Positions 18,887 to 26,155 of a stretch of DNA of 36,638 bases are shown in pieces. Under the pieces are notes generated by a model. That model saw only the letters and a program-made list of their open reading frames with translations, was not told the DNA's origin and did not search any database. Made by a program: the position numbers and the translations under genes. The stretch's first letter is position 1; every line of letters starts with the position of its first letter. Origin of the DNA: an uncultured Clostridiaceae bacterium (GTDB taxonomy: Bacteria; Bacillota; Clostridia; TANB77; CAG-508); contig CATNCV010000005.1 of assembly GCA_950096965.1 (NCBI GenBank), forward strand, positions 1 to 36,638. The letters are read 5' to 3'.

Positions 18887-19528
18887 TTAATATTTAACAT
18901 ATTGTTTATGAAATTCTATAAAAGACTCTTTTGAAGAAAAGTTTAAAATTTCCCCATACTTTTTCACCATAAGTTGAATTAGTGCCATGCTTCTGGCCTG
19001 ACAATTTGTACTAACTTCTGGGTCTAACGCTACATCAGTAAAGTACCTATATTTTAGTATCTCCTGTAAGTTCTCTTTAGTTAATATTTGCTTTGCAGCC
19101 TCAATATATATATAGTCATAAAATGCTGTTTTAGGAACTGTAGGCCATATTTCTCCATCCAAAATATATTTTATAACTTTTCCAGAATTAAATTTGCGTG
19201 GGTCCTTTTTTACTTCTAATGGTTTCATATAAGTCCAGTCTTCATAGGGGCCTCCTTTTTCAAAAACTTTAGCTGCTTGAAATATGCATTCTAAGCAACT
19301 TCCCCTATAAGGAATCCGAAATGCACTCAAACTCTTTCCTAATGCATTATCGGAATATGAACTTACTTCTAAAAAAGCTTCATCTTTCATAAATACTTTT
19401 AATAGTTCGAAGATTTCAGAATTTTTATTTGTAATAGGATTAATAAAAATATCTGTTTCAGTTACTTTTCCTGTTTCGGTAGTAAACGCAGTTCTTCTAA
19501 TTTTTGAATATGCATTAATTGTTTGCAT
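18887..19528 (-). CDS. NADAR-like protein, DarT1-antitoxin type (orphan)
   Basis: 213 residues, no signal or membrane helix. Motifs I associate with the NADAR proteins that accompany DarT1 toxins: 'SAFRIPYRGSCLECIFQ' (about 71-87), 'AAKVFEKGGPYEDW', 'KFNSG', 'TAFYDYIYI' and 'STNCQARS'. Such proteins remove ADP-ribose from guanine bases and neutralise the DNA-modifying toxin DarT1. No DarT toxin is encoded next to it: the left neighbour is a surface adaptor and the right neighbour a divergent PHP enzyme. AGGAGG precedes the ATG. It contains one of only two in-frame CGG codons read normally in this window (19318-19316). The family call rests on recalled motifs and is moderately sure. Confidence 0.6.
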   Translation of the reverse strand: MQTINAYSKIRRTAFTTETGKVTETDIFINPITNKNSEIFELLKVFMKDEAFLEVSSYSDNALGKSLSAFRIPYRGSCLECIFQAAKVFEKGGPYEDWTYMKPLEVKKDPRKFNSGKVIKYILDGEIWPTVPKTAFYDYIYIEAAKQILTKENLQEILKYRYFTDVALDPEVSTNCQARSMALIQLMVKKYGEILNFSSKESFIEFHKQYVKY

Positions 19529-19542
19529 AGTCTTTTCCTCCT

Positions 19543-19558
19543 TAAAATAATTATTTTA
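19543..19558. promoter_or_regulatory. 16-bp perfect palindrome next to the Shine-Dalgarno of the NADAR-like gene
   Basis: TAAAATAATTATTTTA lies between the promoter and the ribosome binding site of the NADAR-like gene. It could be an operator or chance in A/T-rich DNA. Confidence 0.3.
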
Positions 19559-19584
19559 CTTAGGACATTATAAGTTATTTGGGT

Positions 19585-19613
19585 ATTATACTACTTTTTC
19601 TATAGAGTGTCAA
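19585..19613 (-). promoter_or_regulatory. Consensus promoter of the NADAR-like gene
   Basis: TTGACA (19613-19608), 17-nt spacer, TATAAT (19590-19585) on the minus strand: a perfect sigma-A promoter, back to back with the plus-strand promoter at 19628. Confidence 0.85.
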
Positions 19614-19627
19614 ATACTTATGTAATA

Positions 19628-19656
19628 TTGACATTTTATGTTTATTAATTTATAAT
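19628..19656 (+). promoter_or_regulatory. Consensus promoter of the PHP gene
   Basis: TTGACA (19628-19633), 17-nt spacer, TATAAT (19651-19656). The two perfect divergent promoters are only 14 nt apart at their -35 boxes, so the two genes may share control. Confidence 0.85.
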
Positions 19657-19725
19657 TAAGTATGTAACTATTTTTTAATGTTAGAATACAGATTTTATTC
19701 TAATTCTTTATGGAGGGAATATCAT

Positions 19726-20706
19726 ATGGAAGATATGCTATTTATGCAAAATAGTGATACTGCTAAAGAGCTTTTAAGCTTGGGGTATAAAACAGATTAT
19801 GATCATCATATTCATACAAAATATTCTGATGGTTCTTTTTCGCTAAAAGAAATTATTAAATTTGCAAAAGTAACTCAGTTAAAAAGGATTGTTATTACAG
19901 ATCACAATAATATTTTAGAGGGTTCTAATGAATTAGAAACGATTTCTAAAAAGGAATTGGGCTCACTAAAAGTTTTTGTAGGAGCTGAAATTGCTTGCAA
20001 AGTTTTAGATCAAAAAACTGGTATGTACATTCCAATTGAGTTACTTTATTATGGACCTAATCCCAAAAATGTACAGGCCTTTATTGATAAGTATAATTAT
20101 AGTATGGTACCTCAAAATGAACAACTTCAGTTCTTAATTAAACAATGTGAAAAATACAATTTAAAGCATTCTGAAGGTTTACAGGTACCAAAAGGGATGT
20201 TTGCTACTGAGTATTTATGTAAGGATTTAATAAAATATCCTGAAAATAAAGCTTTTTTTGATTCTACATATCCAATTGTATATTCAACTCCGAAGTTGTT
20301 CTTTAAAAAGTTTTGCATTCATCCTAGTAGTGATTTCTATATTGATACTACTAAGAATTTACCAATGGCAAAAGACGTTGCAAATATGGCTCTTGCAAAT
20401 GGTGGAATTACAATTGTTGCCCATCCTTGTTTATATATTTATGAAACTAAAGATGAAGTTTTATCATTTTTGGGATATATTAGGGAAACAACTAGAGCAG
20501 CTGGAATAGAGGTATTCCATTCTTCCCATACATTTGAGCAAAGAAACTATTTGTATCAATTTGCAAAACAATATAACCTTTTAATAGGTGGAGGTAGTGA
20601 TTTTCATTCTGGTCCACAAACAGTTGTTGGATTTGGAAGAACAGATCAAATACTTTCTTTATCTGGTCATGACTTTGACTGGATTGAAGATATTTTTATA
20701 ATCTGA
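19726..20706 (+). CDS. PHP-domain metal-dependent phosphoesterase
   Basis: 326 residues from ATG 19726, chosen because GGAGGG lies 8 nt upstream; the frame is also open to an ATG at 19678, which lacks a ribosome site. PHP-domain metal ligands are visible: D-H-H-I-H-T (26-31), YSDGSFSLKE, the ITDHNN motif, GAEIAC, IVAHPC and GGGSDFHSG near the C-terminus. These bind a di- or trinuclear metal centre that hydrolyses phosphoesters, as in the TrpH/YciV-like family (nucleoside 3',5'-bisphosphate or oligonucleotide substrates). No polymerase domain is attached. Monocistronic: own promoter and its own terminator. Confidence 0.88.
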   Translation: MEDMLFMQNSDTAKELLSLGYKTDYDHHIHTKYSDGSFSLKEIIKFAKVTQLKRIVITDHNNILEGSNELETISKKELGSLKVFVGAEIACKVLDQKTGMYIPIELLYYGPNPKNVQAFIDKYNYSMVPQNEQLQFLIKQCEKYNLKHSEGLQVPKGMFATEYLCKDLIKYPENKAFFDSTYPIVYSTPKLFFKKFCIHPSSDFYIDTTKNLPMAKDVANMALANGGITIVAHPCLYIYETKDEVLSFLGYIRETTRAAGIEVFHSSHTFEQRNYLYQFAKQYNLLIGGGSDFHSGPQTVVGFGRTDQILSLSGHDFDWIEDIFII

Positions 20707-20737
20707 TATTTATTAAATACAAGTTTTATATGTCAAT

Positions 20738-20781
20738 AAAAATCCTAATGAAGTTTTAAGAAATTTCATTAGGATTTTTTA
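20738..20781 (+). terminator. Rho-independent terminator of the PHP gene
   Basis: 15-bp perfect stem (AAAAATCCTAATGAA / TTCATTAGGATTTTT) with a 12-nt loop and a T-run, 31 nt after the stop codon. Confidence 0.9.
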
Positions 20782-21007
20782 TTTATGTGTCAATTTCCCC
20801 TATCCCTTTTGTTACACTTTTTTTGCAGTCTCTTTTATACCTATAATTGAAAGCTTTAAAATATTTTTATGTTATAGATGTTAATCTTTCTTTAGCACTA
20901 TACAGCCTAGCTAAGGTTTTAATGATAAAATTGCATTTTTCGTAAAAACATTGCACAAAATTTTTCTTAAAACTATTTCTTTTACTATATATTTATTATA
21001 TAATAAA

Positions 21008-21016
21008 TGCTATAAT
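21008..21016 (+). promoter_or_regulatory. Extended -10 promoter of the tyrosine recombinase
   Basis: TGCTATAAT matches the extended -10 motif TGnTATAAT, 35 nt before the ATG. No good -35 hexamer is seen at 17 nt, as is common for extended -10 promoters. Confidence 0.5.
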
Positions 21017-21051
21017 TATTAAAATAGATTATATATGGAGTGTGATTTTTA

Positions 21052-22026
21052 ATGATTAATCGTGAAGATAACCCTGAATTTGTTAATTCTTTTTTAGACT
21101 ATTCTATTACTATATTAAATAAATCCCCTAACTCTGTTAAGGAATATAATTATGACCTTGCTATGTTTCTTAAATATATGAAAATTCATTTTAAAATGAC
21201 AGATGAAAGTGACTTTAATAAAATTAGTATTAATGATTTTGACGTTAGTTACCTAAATAAAATTACTTTAAATGATATACATGCCTTTGTTTCTTATTTG
21301 GCAACTAATAATCATAGTAGACCTGCTACTCGTGCTAGAAAGATATCTACTATTCGTATATTTTTTAAATATTTGTCTCAAAAAACGGACCTTATTGAAG
21401 TAAACCCCGCACAAAACTTAGAAACTCCAAAACAAGAAAAAAGGATGCCTAAGTATTTGTCTTTAGAGGATAGTAAAAAATTGTTAGATATTTCATGTAG
21501 TGAAGACAATAGAAATAAAGAACGTGATTTTGCAATAATTACTTTATTTTTAAATTGTGGTATGCGTTTGTCTGAACTTGTTGGTATTAATATTAAAGAT
21601 ATTATTTTTAGCGAATGTAAAATGACAGTTATAGGTAAAGGTAATAAAGAACGTACTATTTATTTGAATAAAGCTTGTATGAGTGCAATTAATGCTTATT
21701 TAAATGTGAGGCCTAAAGAAGGTATTAAATACGACTCTAAAAATGCATTATTTTTAAGCGAAAGGCGTGAAAGAATTAGTAATAGAACTGTTCAATATAT
21801 TGTAAAACAAGAACTTTTAAAGGCAGGTTTAGATATTACTAAATATTCTGTACATAAACTAAGACATACTGCTGCAACTCTTATGTATCAGTATGGGCAA
21901 GTTGATATTAGAGCTTTGCAAGAGCTGTTAGGACATGCTAGTATTTCTACTACTGAAATATATACTCATGTTAATAATGAACAAGTTAGAAATGCTGTTG
22001 AAAGTAACCCTTTAGCAAATATGTAA
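21052..22026 (+). CDS. XerC/XerD-type tyrosine site-specific recombinase
   Basis: 324 residues. An N-terminal SAM-like core-binding domain (about 5-115) and a C-terminal catalytic domain (130-320) carry the full active-site set: R172 (CGMRLSEL), K196 (beta-hairpin IGKGNKER), H268-x-x-R271 (VHKLRHTAATL), H295 (LGHASIST) and nucleophile Y304. Length and motif spacing fit the chromosomal Xer recombinases that resolve dimers at dif, not phage integrases, and no att repeats or phage genes are adjacent. It is transcribed alone. XerC and XerD cannot be told apart from sequence by eye. GGAG lies 11 nt before the ATG, slightly long. Confidence 0.9.
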   Translation: MINREDNPEFVNSFLDYSITILNKSPNSVKEYNYDLAMFLKYMKIHFKMTDESDFNKISINDFDVSYLNKITLNDIHAFVSYLATNNHSRPATRARKISTIRIFFKYLSQKTDLIEVNPAQNLETPKQEKRMPKYLSLEDSKKLLDISCSEDNRNKERDFAIITLFLNCGMRLSELVGINIKDIIFSECKMTVIGKGNKERTIYLNKACMSAINAYLNVRPKEGIKYDSKNALFLSERRERISNRTVQYIVKQELLKAGLDITKYSVHKLRHTAATLMYQYGQVDIRALQELLGHASISTTEIYTHVNNEQVRNAVESNPLANM

Positions 22027-22030
22027 TTAG

Positions 22031-22058
22031 TTCTTAAAATGAAATATTATTTTAAGAA
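22031..22058 (+). terminator. Weak terminator-like hairpin after the recombinase
   Basis: TTCTTAAAAT / ATTTTAAGAA, 10-bp stem and 8-nt loop, 4 nt after the stop. The first T-run comes only at about 22073, so termination may be inefficient. Confidence 0.4.
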
Positions 22059-22110
22059 AAGTCTATGCTTTTTTAAAGAGTATAAGGATTTAAAGATATT
22101 TCATAGAGAT

Positions 22111-22136
22111 GGCGGGCGATTGTTAATCGCCCCTAC
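22111..22136. repeat. REP-like GC-rich palindrome
   Basis: GGGCGATT-GTT-AATCGCCC (22114-22132) followed by CCTACA: a compact GC-rich hairpin quite unlike the surrounding A/T-rich DNA. Such GGGGCGATT-type palindromes are, from memory, dispersed short repeats in many gut Bacillota genomes. Only one copy occurs here. Confidence 0.5.
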
Positions 22137-22177
22137 ATCTTAAAGGTCGTTTTTTCTTGTTGAAATAAGTTATAGAA

Positions 22178-22474
22178 TTATTCATATACTGGAATTTCTA
22201 TTTTTTGCCCCTCATAAATATAACTACTGTTTAAATTATTTTTATACTTTATATCTTCTACAATTTGCCCTACTTTTTTATTTTTGTAGTATTCATTTGT
22301 GTTTTGCTCTAAAACTGCAATATCCCATAATGTATCCCCACTTGATATATATAGTATTTTAGTTTTGATTTCTACATGCGAAAAGCTATGTTTGGTTAAT
22401 AATATTGTAAATATCATTATTAATGCTAATATTGATACTGATAGTATAAATTTTTTTCTATTTTTTATTTTCAT
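22178..22474 (-). CDS. Small membrane-anchored LysM protein (YneA-like)
   Basis: 98 residues from ATG 22474, set by GGAGG 7 nt upstream; a longer frame to 22510 includes the ribosome site and is not preferred. One transmembrane helix (about 10-30: FILSVSILALIMIFTILL) is followed by a single LysM domain (about 41-97): 'YISSGDTLWDIA' and 'NSSYIYEGQKIEIP'. LysM binds peptidoglycan or chitin-like glycan. The size and topology resemble YneA, the SOS-induced division inhibitor that lies near lexA in Bacilli, but no lexA is adjacent here. A half-site CGAAC lies in the promoter without its mirror half. Calling it YneA is inference. Confidence 0.75.
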   Translation of the reverse strand: MKIKNRKKFILSVSILALIMIFTILLTKHSFSHVEIKTKILYISSGDTLWDIAVLEQNTNEYYKNKKVGQIVEDIKYKNNLNSSYIYEGQKIEIPVYE

Positions 22475-22520
22475 ATTAGTTCCTCCTAAATTACAAACAT
22501 TGTTTTGCATTTACAAATAT

Positions 22521-22549
22521 ATAATAACCGAACATTTTTTCTTTGTCAA
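22521..22549 (-). promoter_or_regulatory. Promoter of the LysM gene
   Basis: TTGACA (22549-22544), 17-nt spacer, TATTAT (22526-22521) on the minus strand, about 47 nt before the ATG. Confidence 0.8.
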
Positions 22550-22570
22550 TACTTTTTAAGAAAAAATGTT
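22531..22570. promoter_or_regulatory. 13-bp inverted repeat flanking the -35 box (possible operator)
   Basis: AACATTTTTTCTT (22531-22543) and AAGAAAAAATGTT (22558-22570) are perfect mirror arms, with the -35 hexamer of the LysM promoter in the 14-nt gap. A regulator bound here would cover the promoter. Confidence 0.45.
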
Positions 22571-22924
22571 TGTTTTTTATTATTGTAGTTACTATTCACA
22601 TTTAAAATTGATTTTTCCTATTCAAGAACAAAAATTGCTTTGCCACACAGGTTACTCTTTAGTAACAGCACCTACAATGCGAGATATATTGCTAAAAGTT
22701 GACTTCTCTTATACTATAACAAATGAACACTGTAATGTCTTGTACTAAGAGATATTCCAACAAAGAGTGTTCTTATAATTTCAAATTAGAATAGCGTATT
22801 TTTTAGTGTATAAAAATAGAAATAGAGAAAGCCTATTTATATAATTATAATAAACTTTCTCTATTTGTATTAAATTTTTTCATAGTAACTTGAAAATAAA
22901 TTTTTGCATTTTTGGTTACATTAT
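22571..22924. other. Long non-coding stretch with hairpin; no gene recognised
   Basis: 354 nt with no credible reading frame; the one open plus-strand frame (22566-22748) lacks a ribosome site and any recognisable motif. A perfect 12-bp hairpin with AAATAGAGAAAG / CTTTCTCTATTT arms (22820-22831, 22855-22866) sits near the right side and could terminate a transcript on either strand. A smaller palindrome GTTACT...AGTAAC lies at about 22651-22666. A small RNA is possible but not shown. Confidence 0.4.
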
Positions 22925-22999
22925 TTAATCTATATTAATTAACTCATATTCTCTAGTTCCAAACCCTAACTTAGTTGCTACTTCTATTGTATGAATTCC
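22925..22999 (-). pseudogene. Detached C-terminal fragment of a DUF362 protein
   Basis: 25 codons ending in TAA, reading GIHTIEVATKLGFGTREYEL then INID. This matches the expected C-terminal tail of DUF362-family proteins ('H-x-L-E-x-A-x-x-x-G-L-G-x-x-x-Y-E-L'). The main part of such a gene, on the same strand and lacking exactly this tail, lies at 27109-27858. No start codon or ribosome site is present. An internal piece of roughly 20-25 residues is missing between the two parts. Confidence 0.6.
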
Positions 23000-23040
23000 A
23001 TATTAATGTTACATATTATTTAGAATTCAATCAAAATTGT

Positions 23041-23127
23041 AAACTAAATTATTTTTGCTCCAAAAGGTGCTAACGATAATTTTGCTATTTTGAAGAATTG
23101 TAACCCAAATGGAATTCCTACTATTGT
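23041..23127. repeat. Direct repeat copy 1: 3' end of yccF
   Basis: 87 nt covering the last 28 codons of yccF and 3 nt beyond its stop. It is about 90% identical to 26013-26098 in the same orientation; copies share AAACTAAATTA at one end and CTATTGT at the other. Confidence 0.85.
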
Positions 23128-23403
23128 TATACACCAAATACATCCAAAAAGTAAATTTTCTAATGCCATTGGAATTCCAAAGAATATTATCCAAATTACA
23201 TTAGCTATAAATGAAGGAATTCCTCCACCATATTCTATGTCTTTTCCAAATGGTGCAAATGATAATACTGCAAATTTAAAGCATTGTGTGCCATATGGTA
23301 TTCCAACTATTGTAATACACCATAGTAGTCCCGATATAAACCAAGAAAGACCACTTAAAAAGCCTCCAAAGATAAACCATAGTAAATTGCCTAAAAAATT
23401 CAT
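23044..23403 (-). CDS. yccF: YccF-family (DUF307) inner membrane protein
   Basis: 119 residues made of two homologous halves, each with a hydrophobic segment followed by 'W-C-I-T-I-V-G-I-P-(Y/F)-G' and 'F-K-(F/I)-A-x-L-S-(F/L)-A-P-F-G' (about residues 27-54 and 89-116). This internal duplication is diagnostic for YccF proteins, small integral membrane proteins of unknown function, usually about 110-150 residues, so this copy is complete. ATG is preceded by GGAGGA. A partial copy of its 3' end lies 3 kb away, which suggests a local duplication. Confidence 0.9.
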   Translation of the reverse strand: MNFLGNLLWFIFGGFLSGLSWFISGLLWCITIVGIPYGTQCFKFAVLSFAPFGKDIEYGGGIPSFIANVIWIIFFGIPMALENLLFGCIWCITIVGIPFGLQFFKIAKLSLAPFGAKII

Positions 23404-23624
23404 AATATTATCCTCCTTCTTTATTACATTATTTATTGTGCAATCTTCGCTTTACATTAGTTAATCAACTATTGCATTTATAATATTAAATTATTTTGTA
23501 ACCATATTTATTAATATTGTAATTATATTATAACTTATTTTTTCAATATTTCATATTGATTTATCTTACATAAGTCTTACATTTTTGTAAGATTAGAAAA
23601 ATCTTTTTTCTCTATAAACTACTA

Positions 23625-25523
23625 TTATTTTTCGCTCAGTTCTTCCCATTCCATCATCTTTGCTTCAATCTCTTCTTCTACCCTCGTTATTTCATCTTGA
23701 AGCTCTTTTAATTGCATATAATCAGTACAAATTTCTTCACTTTGCATTTTCTCTTTTAATAATTTTATTTCATTTTCTTTTTGTTCAATTTCTAATTCTA
23801 GCTTATTAATTTTATTTTTTCTTTTTGTTTCTTCTTTCTTTTGAAAGTACTCGTTATTGGTATTTTTCTTCTTATGGTTAGATGATTTTTCTTCTGTCAT
23901 ACTTTCATCATTTTTCTCTTCTTTATTCCTTCTATATTCTTCATAGTTTCCATCAAAATAAACTACTCCTTGTGGTTCAAAGGCAAGTATTGAGTCTGCT
24001 ATTTTATTTACGAAGTATCTATCATGAGAAACAAATATTAGGGTTCCTTTATATTCTTTTAGTATATTTTCTAGGCTTACTTTTCCTAAAATATCCATGT
24101 GGTTGGTAGGCTCATCTAGTAATAATAAATTTGCCTGTTTCTTAAATATTTTGCAAAGCTGAAGTCTTACCTTTTCTCCTCCTGATAGAACTTTTATTTC
24201 TTTGAAAACATCCTCACCTGAAAATAGAAATGCACCTAAGGCTTGTCTTATTTGCGTTATTGTTAAATGTGGGAATTCATTATAAAAATCATCTAATATG
24301 GTATTATTTATGTTTAGAAATTCCATTTGTTGGTCAAAATATTCTTTTTCTACATGGTAACCATATTCATAATTTCCACTTATTTTTGGCATAAAGCCCA
24401 TTAATGTTTTTAGTAGTGTAGATTTTCCCTTTCCATTTTCTCCAATTATAGCTAGTTTTTGCCCTTTATATAACTCAAATGATACTTCTGCAAGTGGCTT
24501 TTCATTATATCCTATTTGTAGTTTCTGTGCTGATACTACTAAATTTCCACTTTCTATTTTGATATCAAAATTTGTATGAAAGGTTTTTAAATCATATTGA
24601 TTTGGCTGGTCTATTATTGCCATTTGCTCTATCTTTTTTAGTTTTGATAATGCCATTTTTGCTTTTGTGGGCTTATATCTAAACCTATCTGCAATTTCTT
24701 TTAATCTTTTTATTTCTTTTTGTTGATATTCATAATCTTTTAATTGTTTTTCGTAGTGTTCTTTCTTTTGTATTTCAAATGCTGAATAATTTCCTTTATA
24801 TTCTGTTATAGAAGCATATTCTATTTCATAGACTTTATTAACAATTTTATCTAAAAACATTCTATCGTGTGAAACAATTACAACTGCTTTTGGGTAGTTT
24901 TTCAAATAGCTTTCTAACCATTCAATAGTGCTTATATCTAGGTGGTTGGTAGGTTCATCTAATAATAAAATATCTGGCTTACTTAATAGTAATTTTAGAA
25001 AAGCTATTTTTGTTTTTTGTCCTCCTGAAAATTCGTTAATTTTTTTATGCTTATCTTGCTCTGCAAATCCAAACTTTTTTATGGCTATTTCATATTCTTT
25101 TTTATATGTATATCCACCTATTCTTTCATATTCTTCTAAGCATTTACTGTATTCTTTTATTTTCTTCTCATCACTGTTTATTTGAAGTTGTTCTTGTATA
25201 TTGTTTATTTTTTCTTCAAGGTTTAGTATAGGCTCATATGATTTTAATATTTCTTCTAAAAATGTACGTTCTGAATTTTCAAATTCTATTTGCTTCAAAT
25301 AACCAATAACTGGGTTCCCCTGCTTATATACTTCAAACTTTGCTTCTCCAATTCCTTCTTCTAGCATTTCTTTATTTACAATAGATTTTAGCAATGTCGT
25401 TTTTCCGCTTCCATTATTTCCTACAATTGCAATTTTATCTTTTTCTTGTATGTCAAAATTTATTTCTTCTAGAATTGTTTCTGCTCCATAGGATATTGCT
25501 CCATTTACTATTCTATAATTCAT
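23625..25523 (-). CDS. ABC-F family ATPase (ribosome-associated or antibiotic protection)
   Basis: 632 residues from ATG 25523, preferred over the open frame to 25592 because AAAGGA lies just upstream and the upstream gene ends at 25540. Two ABC domains without membrane segments: Walker A GNNGSGKT (35-42), signature FSGGQ (165-169), Walker B LLLDEPTNHLD (187-197); second Walker A GENGKGKS (361-368), LSGGE (446-450), LLLDEPTNHMD. The interdomain linker (about 245-310) is basic and helical, and a C-terminal coiled coil (about 545-632) is rich in E/K. This is the layout of Uup/YdiF-like and some antibiotic-resistance ABC-F proteins, which act on the ribosomal E site; the exact subfamily cannot be assigned. 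Probably cotranscribed with the RhuM fragment. Confidence 0.9.
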   Translation of the reverse strand: MNYRIVNGAISYGAETILEEINFDIQEKDKIAIVGNNGSGKTTLLKSIVNKEMLEEGIGEAKFEVYKQGNPVIGYLKQIEFENSERTFLEEILKSYEPILNLEEKINNIQEQLQINSDEKKIKEYSKCLEEYERIGGYTYKKEYEIAIKKFGFAEQDKHKKINEFSGGQKTKIAFLKLLLSKPDILLLDEPTNHLDISTIEWLESYLKNYPKAVVIVSHDRMFLDKIVNKVYEIEYASITEYKGNYSAFEIQKKEHYEKQLKDYEYQQKEIKRLKEIADRFRYKPTKAKMALSKLKKIEQMAIIDQPNQYDLKTFHTNFDIKIESGNLVVSAQKLQIGYNEKPLAEVSFELYKGQKLAIIGENGKGKSTLLKTLMGFMPKISGNYEYGYHVEKEYFDQQMEFLNINNTILDDFYNEFPHLTITQIRQALGAFLFSGEDVFKEIKVLSGGEKVRLQLCKIFKKQANLLLLDEPTNHMDILGKVSLENILKEYKGTLIFVSHDRYFVNKIADSILAFEPQGVVYFDGNYEEYRRNKEEKNDESMTEEKSSNHKKKNTNNEYFQKKEETKRKNKINKLELEIEQKENEIKLLKEKMQSEEICTDYMQLKELQDEITRVEEEIEAKMMEWEELSEK

Positions 25524-25539
25524 GTTTTTCCTTTCTGCT

Positions 25540-25896
25540 TTATTTTTCTCTTTGAATTTCTTCTGCAATTTCATGTGATATTTTGCCTGCATCTTTTAGT
25601 ATGTCCCTATCATCTGCTAGTAAATATTTATCTATTCTATTACTCCAATCTTCCATTGTCATTGGGATATTTCTCTTAGCTCTTGCTTCTGCTAAGTCTA
25701 AGAAAGCAGAAACAATAAGTTCTAATTGTTCTAACTCCTCTTTCTTCAGATAATTTTTGGCAATTACTACATCTGTTTCTAATATTTTACCATTTGGAGA
25801 ATGCTTCCACGAAGTTAGGTTCATATGGTCTTTTGTATGGTCTGCTCTATTATAAATAATTTCTGCCGCTGTTTGATGGGTTACTGCATAATGCAT
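25540..25896 (-). pseudogene. C-terminal fragment of RhuM-family virulence protein
   Basis: 118 residues matching the C-terminal third of RhuM proteins (about 330 residues): 'HYAVTHQTAAEIIYNRADHT', 'MNLTSWKHSPNGKI', 'DVVIAKNYL', 'IPMTMEDWSNRIDKYL' and 'DAGKISHEIAEE'. The N-terminal DNA-binding-like domain is absent, and an in-frame stop lies five codons before the ATG, so the gene is truncated. Even so, the ATG has AGGAGAAGG in front and a good promoter (25939-25967), so the fragment is probably expressed as the first frame of a transcript with the ABC-F gene 16 nt downstream. Confidence 0.75.
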
Positions 25897-25938
25897 TTTT
25901 TACCTTCTCCTAATTTTATTTACTCTTTTTTCAATTAA

Positions 25939-25967
25939 ATCATAACATAAAAGCATGTAATTATCAA
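25939..25967 (-). promoter_or_regulatory. Promoter of the RhuM fragment and ABC-F gene
   Basis: TTGATA (25967-25962), 17-nt spacer, TATGAT (25944-25939) on the minus strand, about 45 nt before the ATG. Confidence 0.65.
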
Positions 25968-26012
25968 CTAACTACTTGCTTTTATTATAAATTACACAAT
26001 TTATATTTTTTT

Positions 26013-26098
26013 AAACTAAATTACTTTTGGCCAAAAGATGCTAAAGATAGTTTTGCTATTTTAAAGAATTGTAACCCAAGTGGAATTCCTACTATTGT
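26013..26098. repeat. Direct repeat copy 2: partial yccF 3' end
   Basis: 86-nt partner of 23041-23127 in the same orientation. The two copies bracket the ABC-F gene and the RhuM fragment. Confidence 0.85.
26021..26098 (-). pseudogene. yccF remnant (last 25 codons)
   Basis: Encodes TIVGIPLGLQFFKIAKLSLA then SFGQK and a stop, the tail of a YccF protein; compared with the intact copy it has one gap near the stop and several substitutions. It has no start or upstream part, ending abruptly at an 11-bp palindrome. Confidence 0.75.
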
Positions 26099-26116
26099 GT
26101 TACAAGTAACACAATA
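26093..26116. repeat. 11-bp inverted repeat at the end of the yccF remnant
   Basis: TATTGTGTTAC-AA-GTAACACAATA, perfect, lies exactly where similarity to yccF ends and 40 nt before the glycosyltransferase ATG. It could be an operator for that gene or a scar of the rearrangement. Confidence 0.5.
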
Positions 26117-26155
26117 TTTTTTACCTTCATACTATGACATAAAAGGAGATTTTGT

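Noticed and set aside
21052-22026. Recombinase as integrase of an integrated element
   Set aside because: Length and motifs fit chromosomal Xer proteins; no attachment repeats, excisionase or phage genes are adjacent.
22521-22549. LexA (SOS) box in the LysM promoter
   Set aside because: Only one half-site (CGAAC) is found; the mirror half GTTCG at the right distance is absent.
22566-22748. Plus-strand open frame of 60 codons
   Set aside because: No ribosome binding site, no recognisable motif and the first codons lie in the inverted repeat of the LysM promoter.
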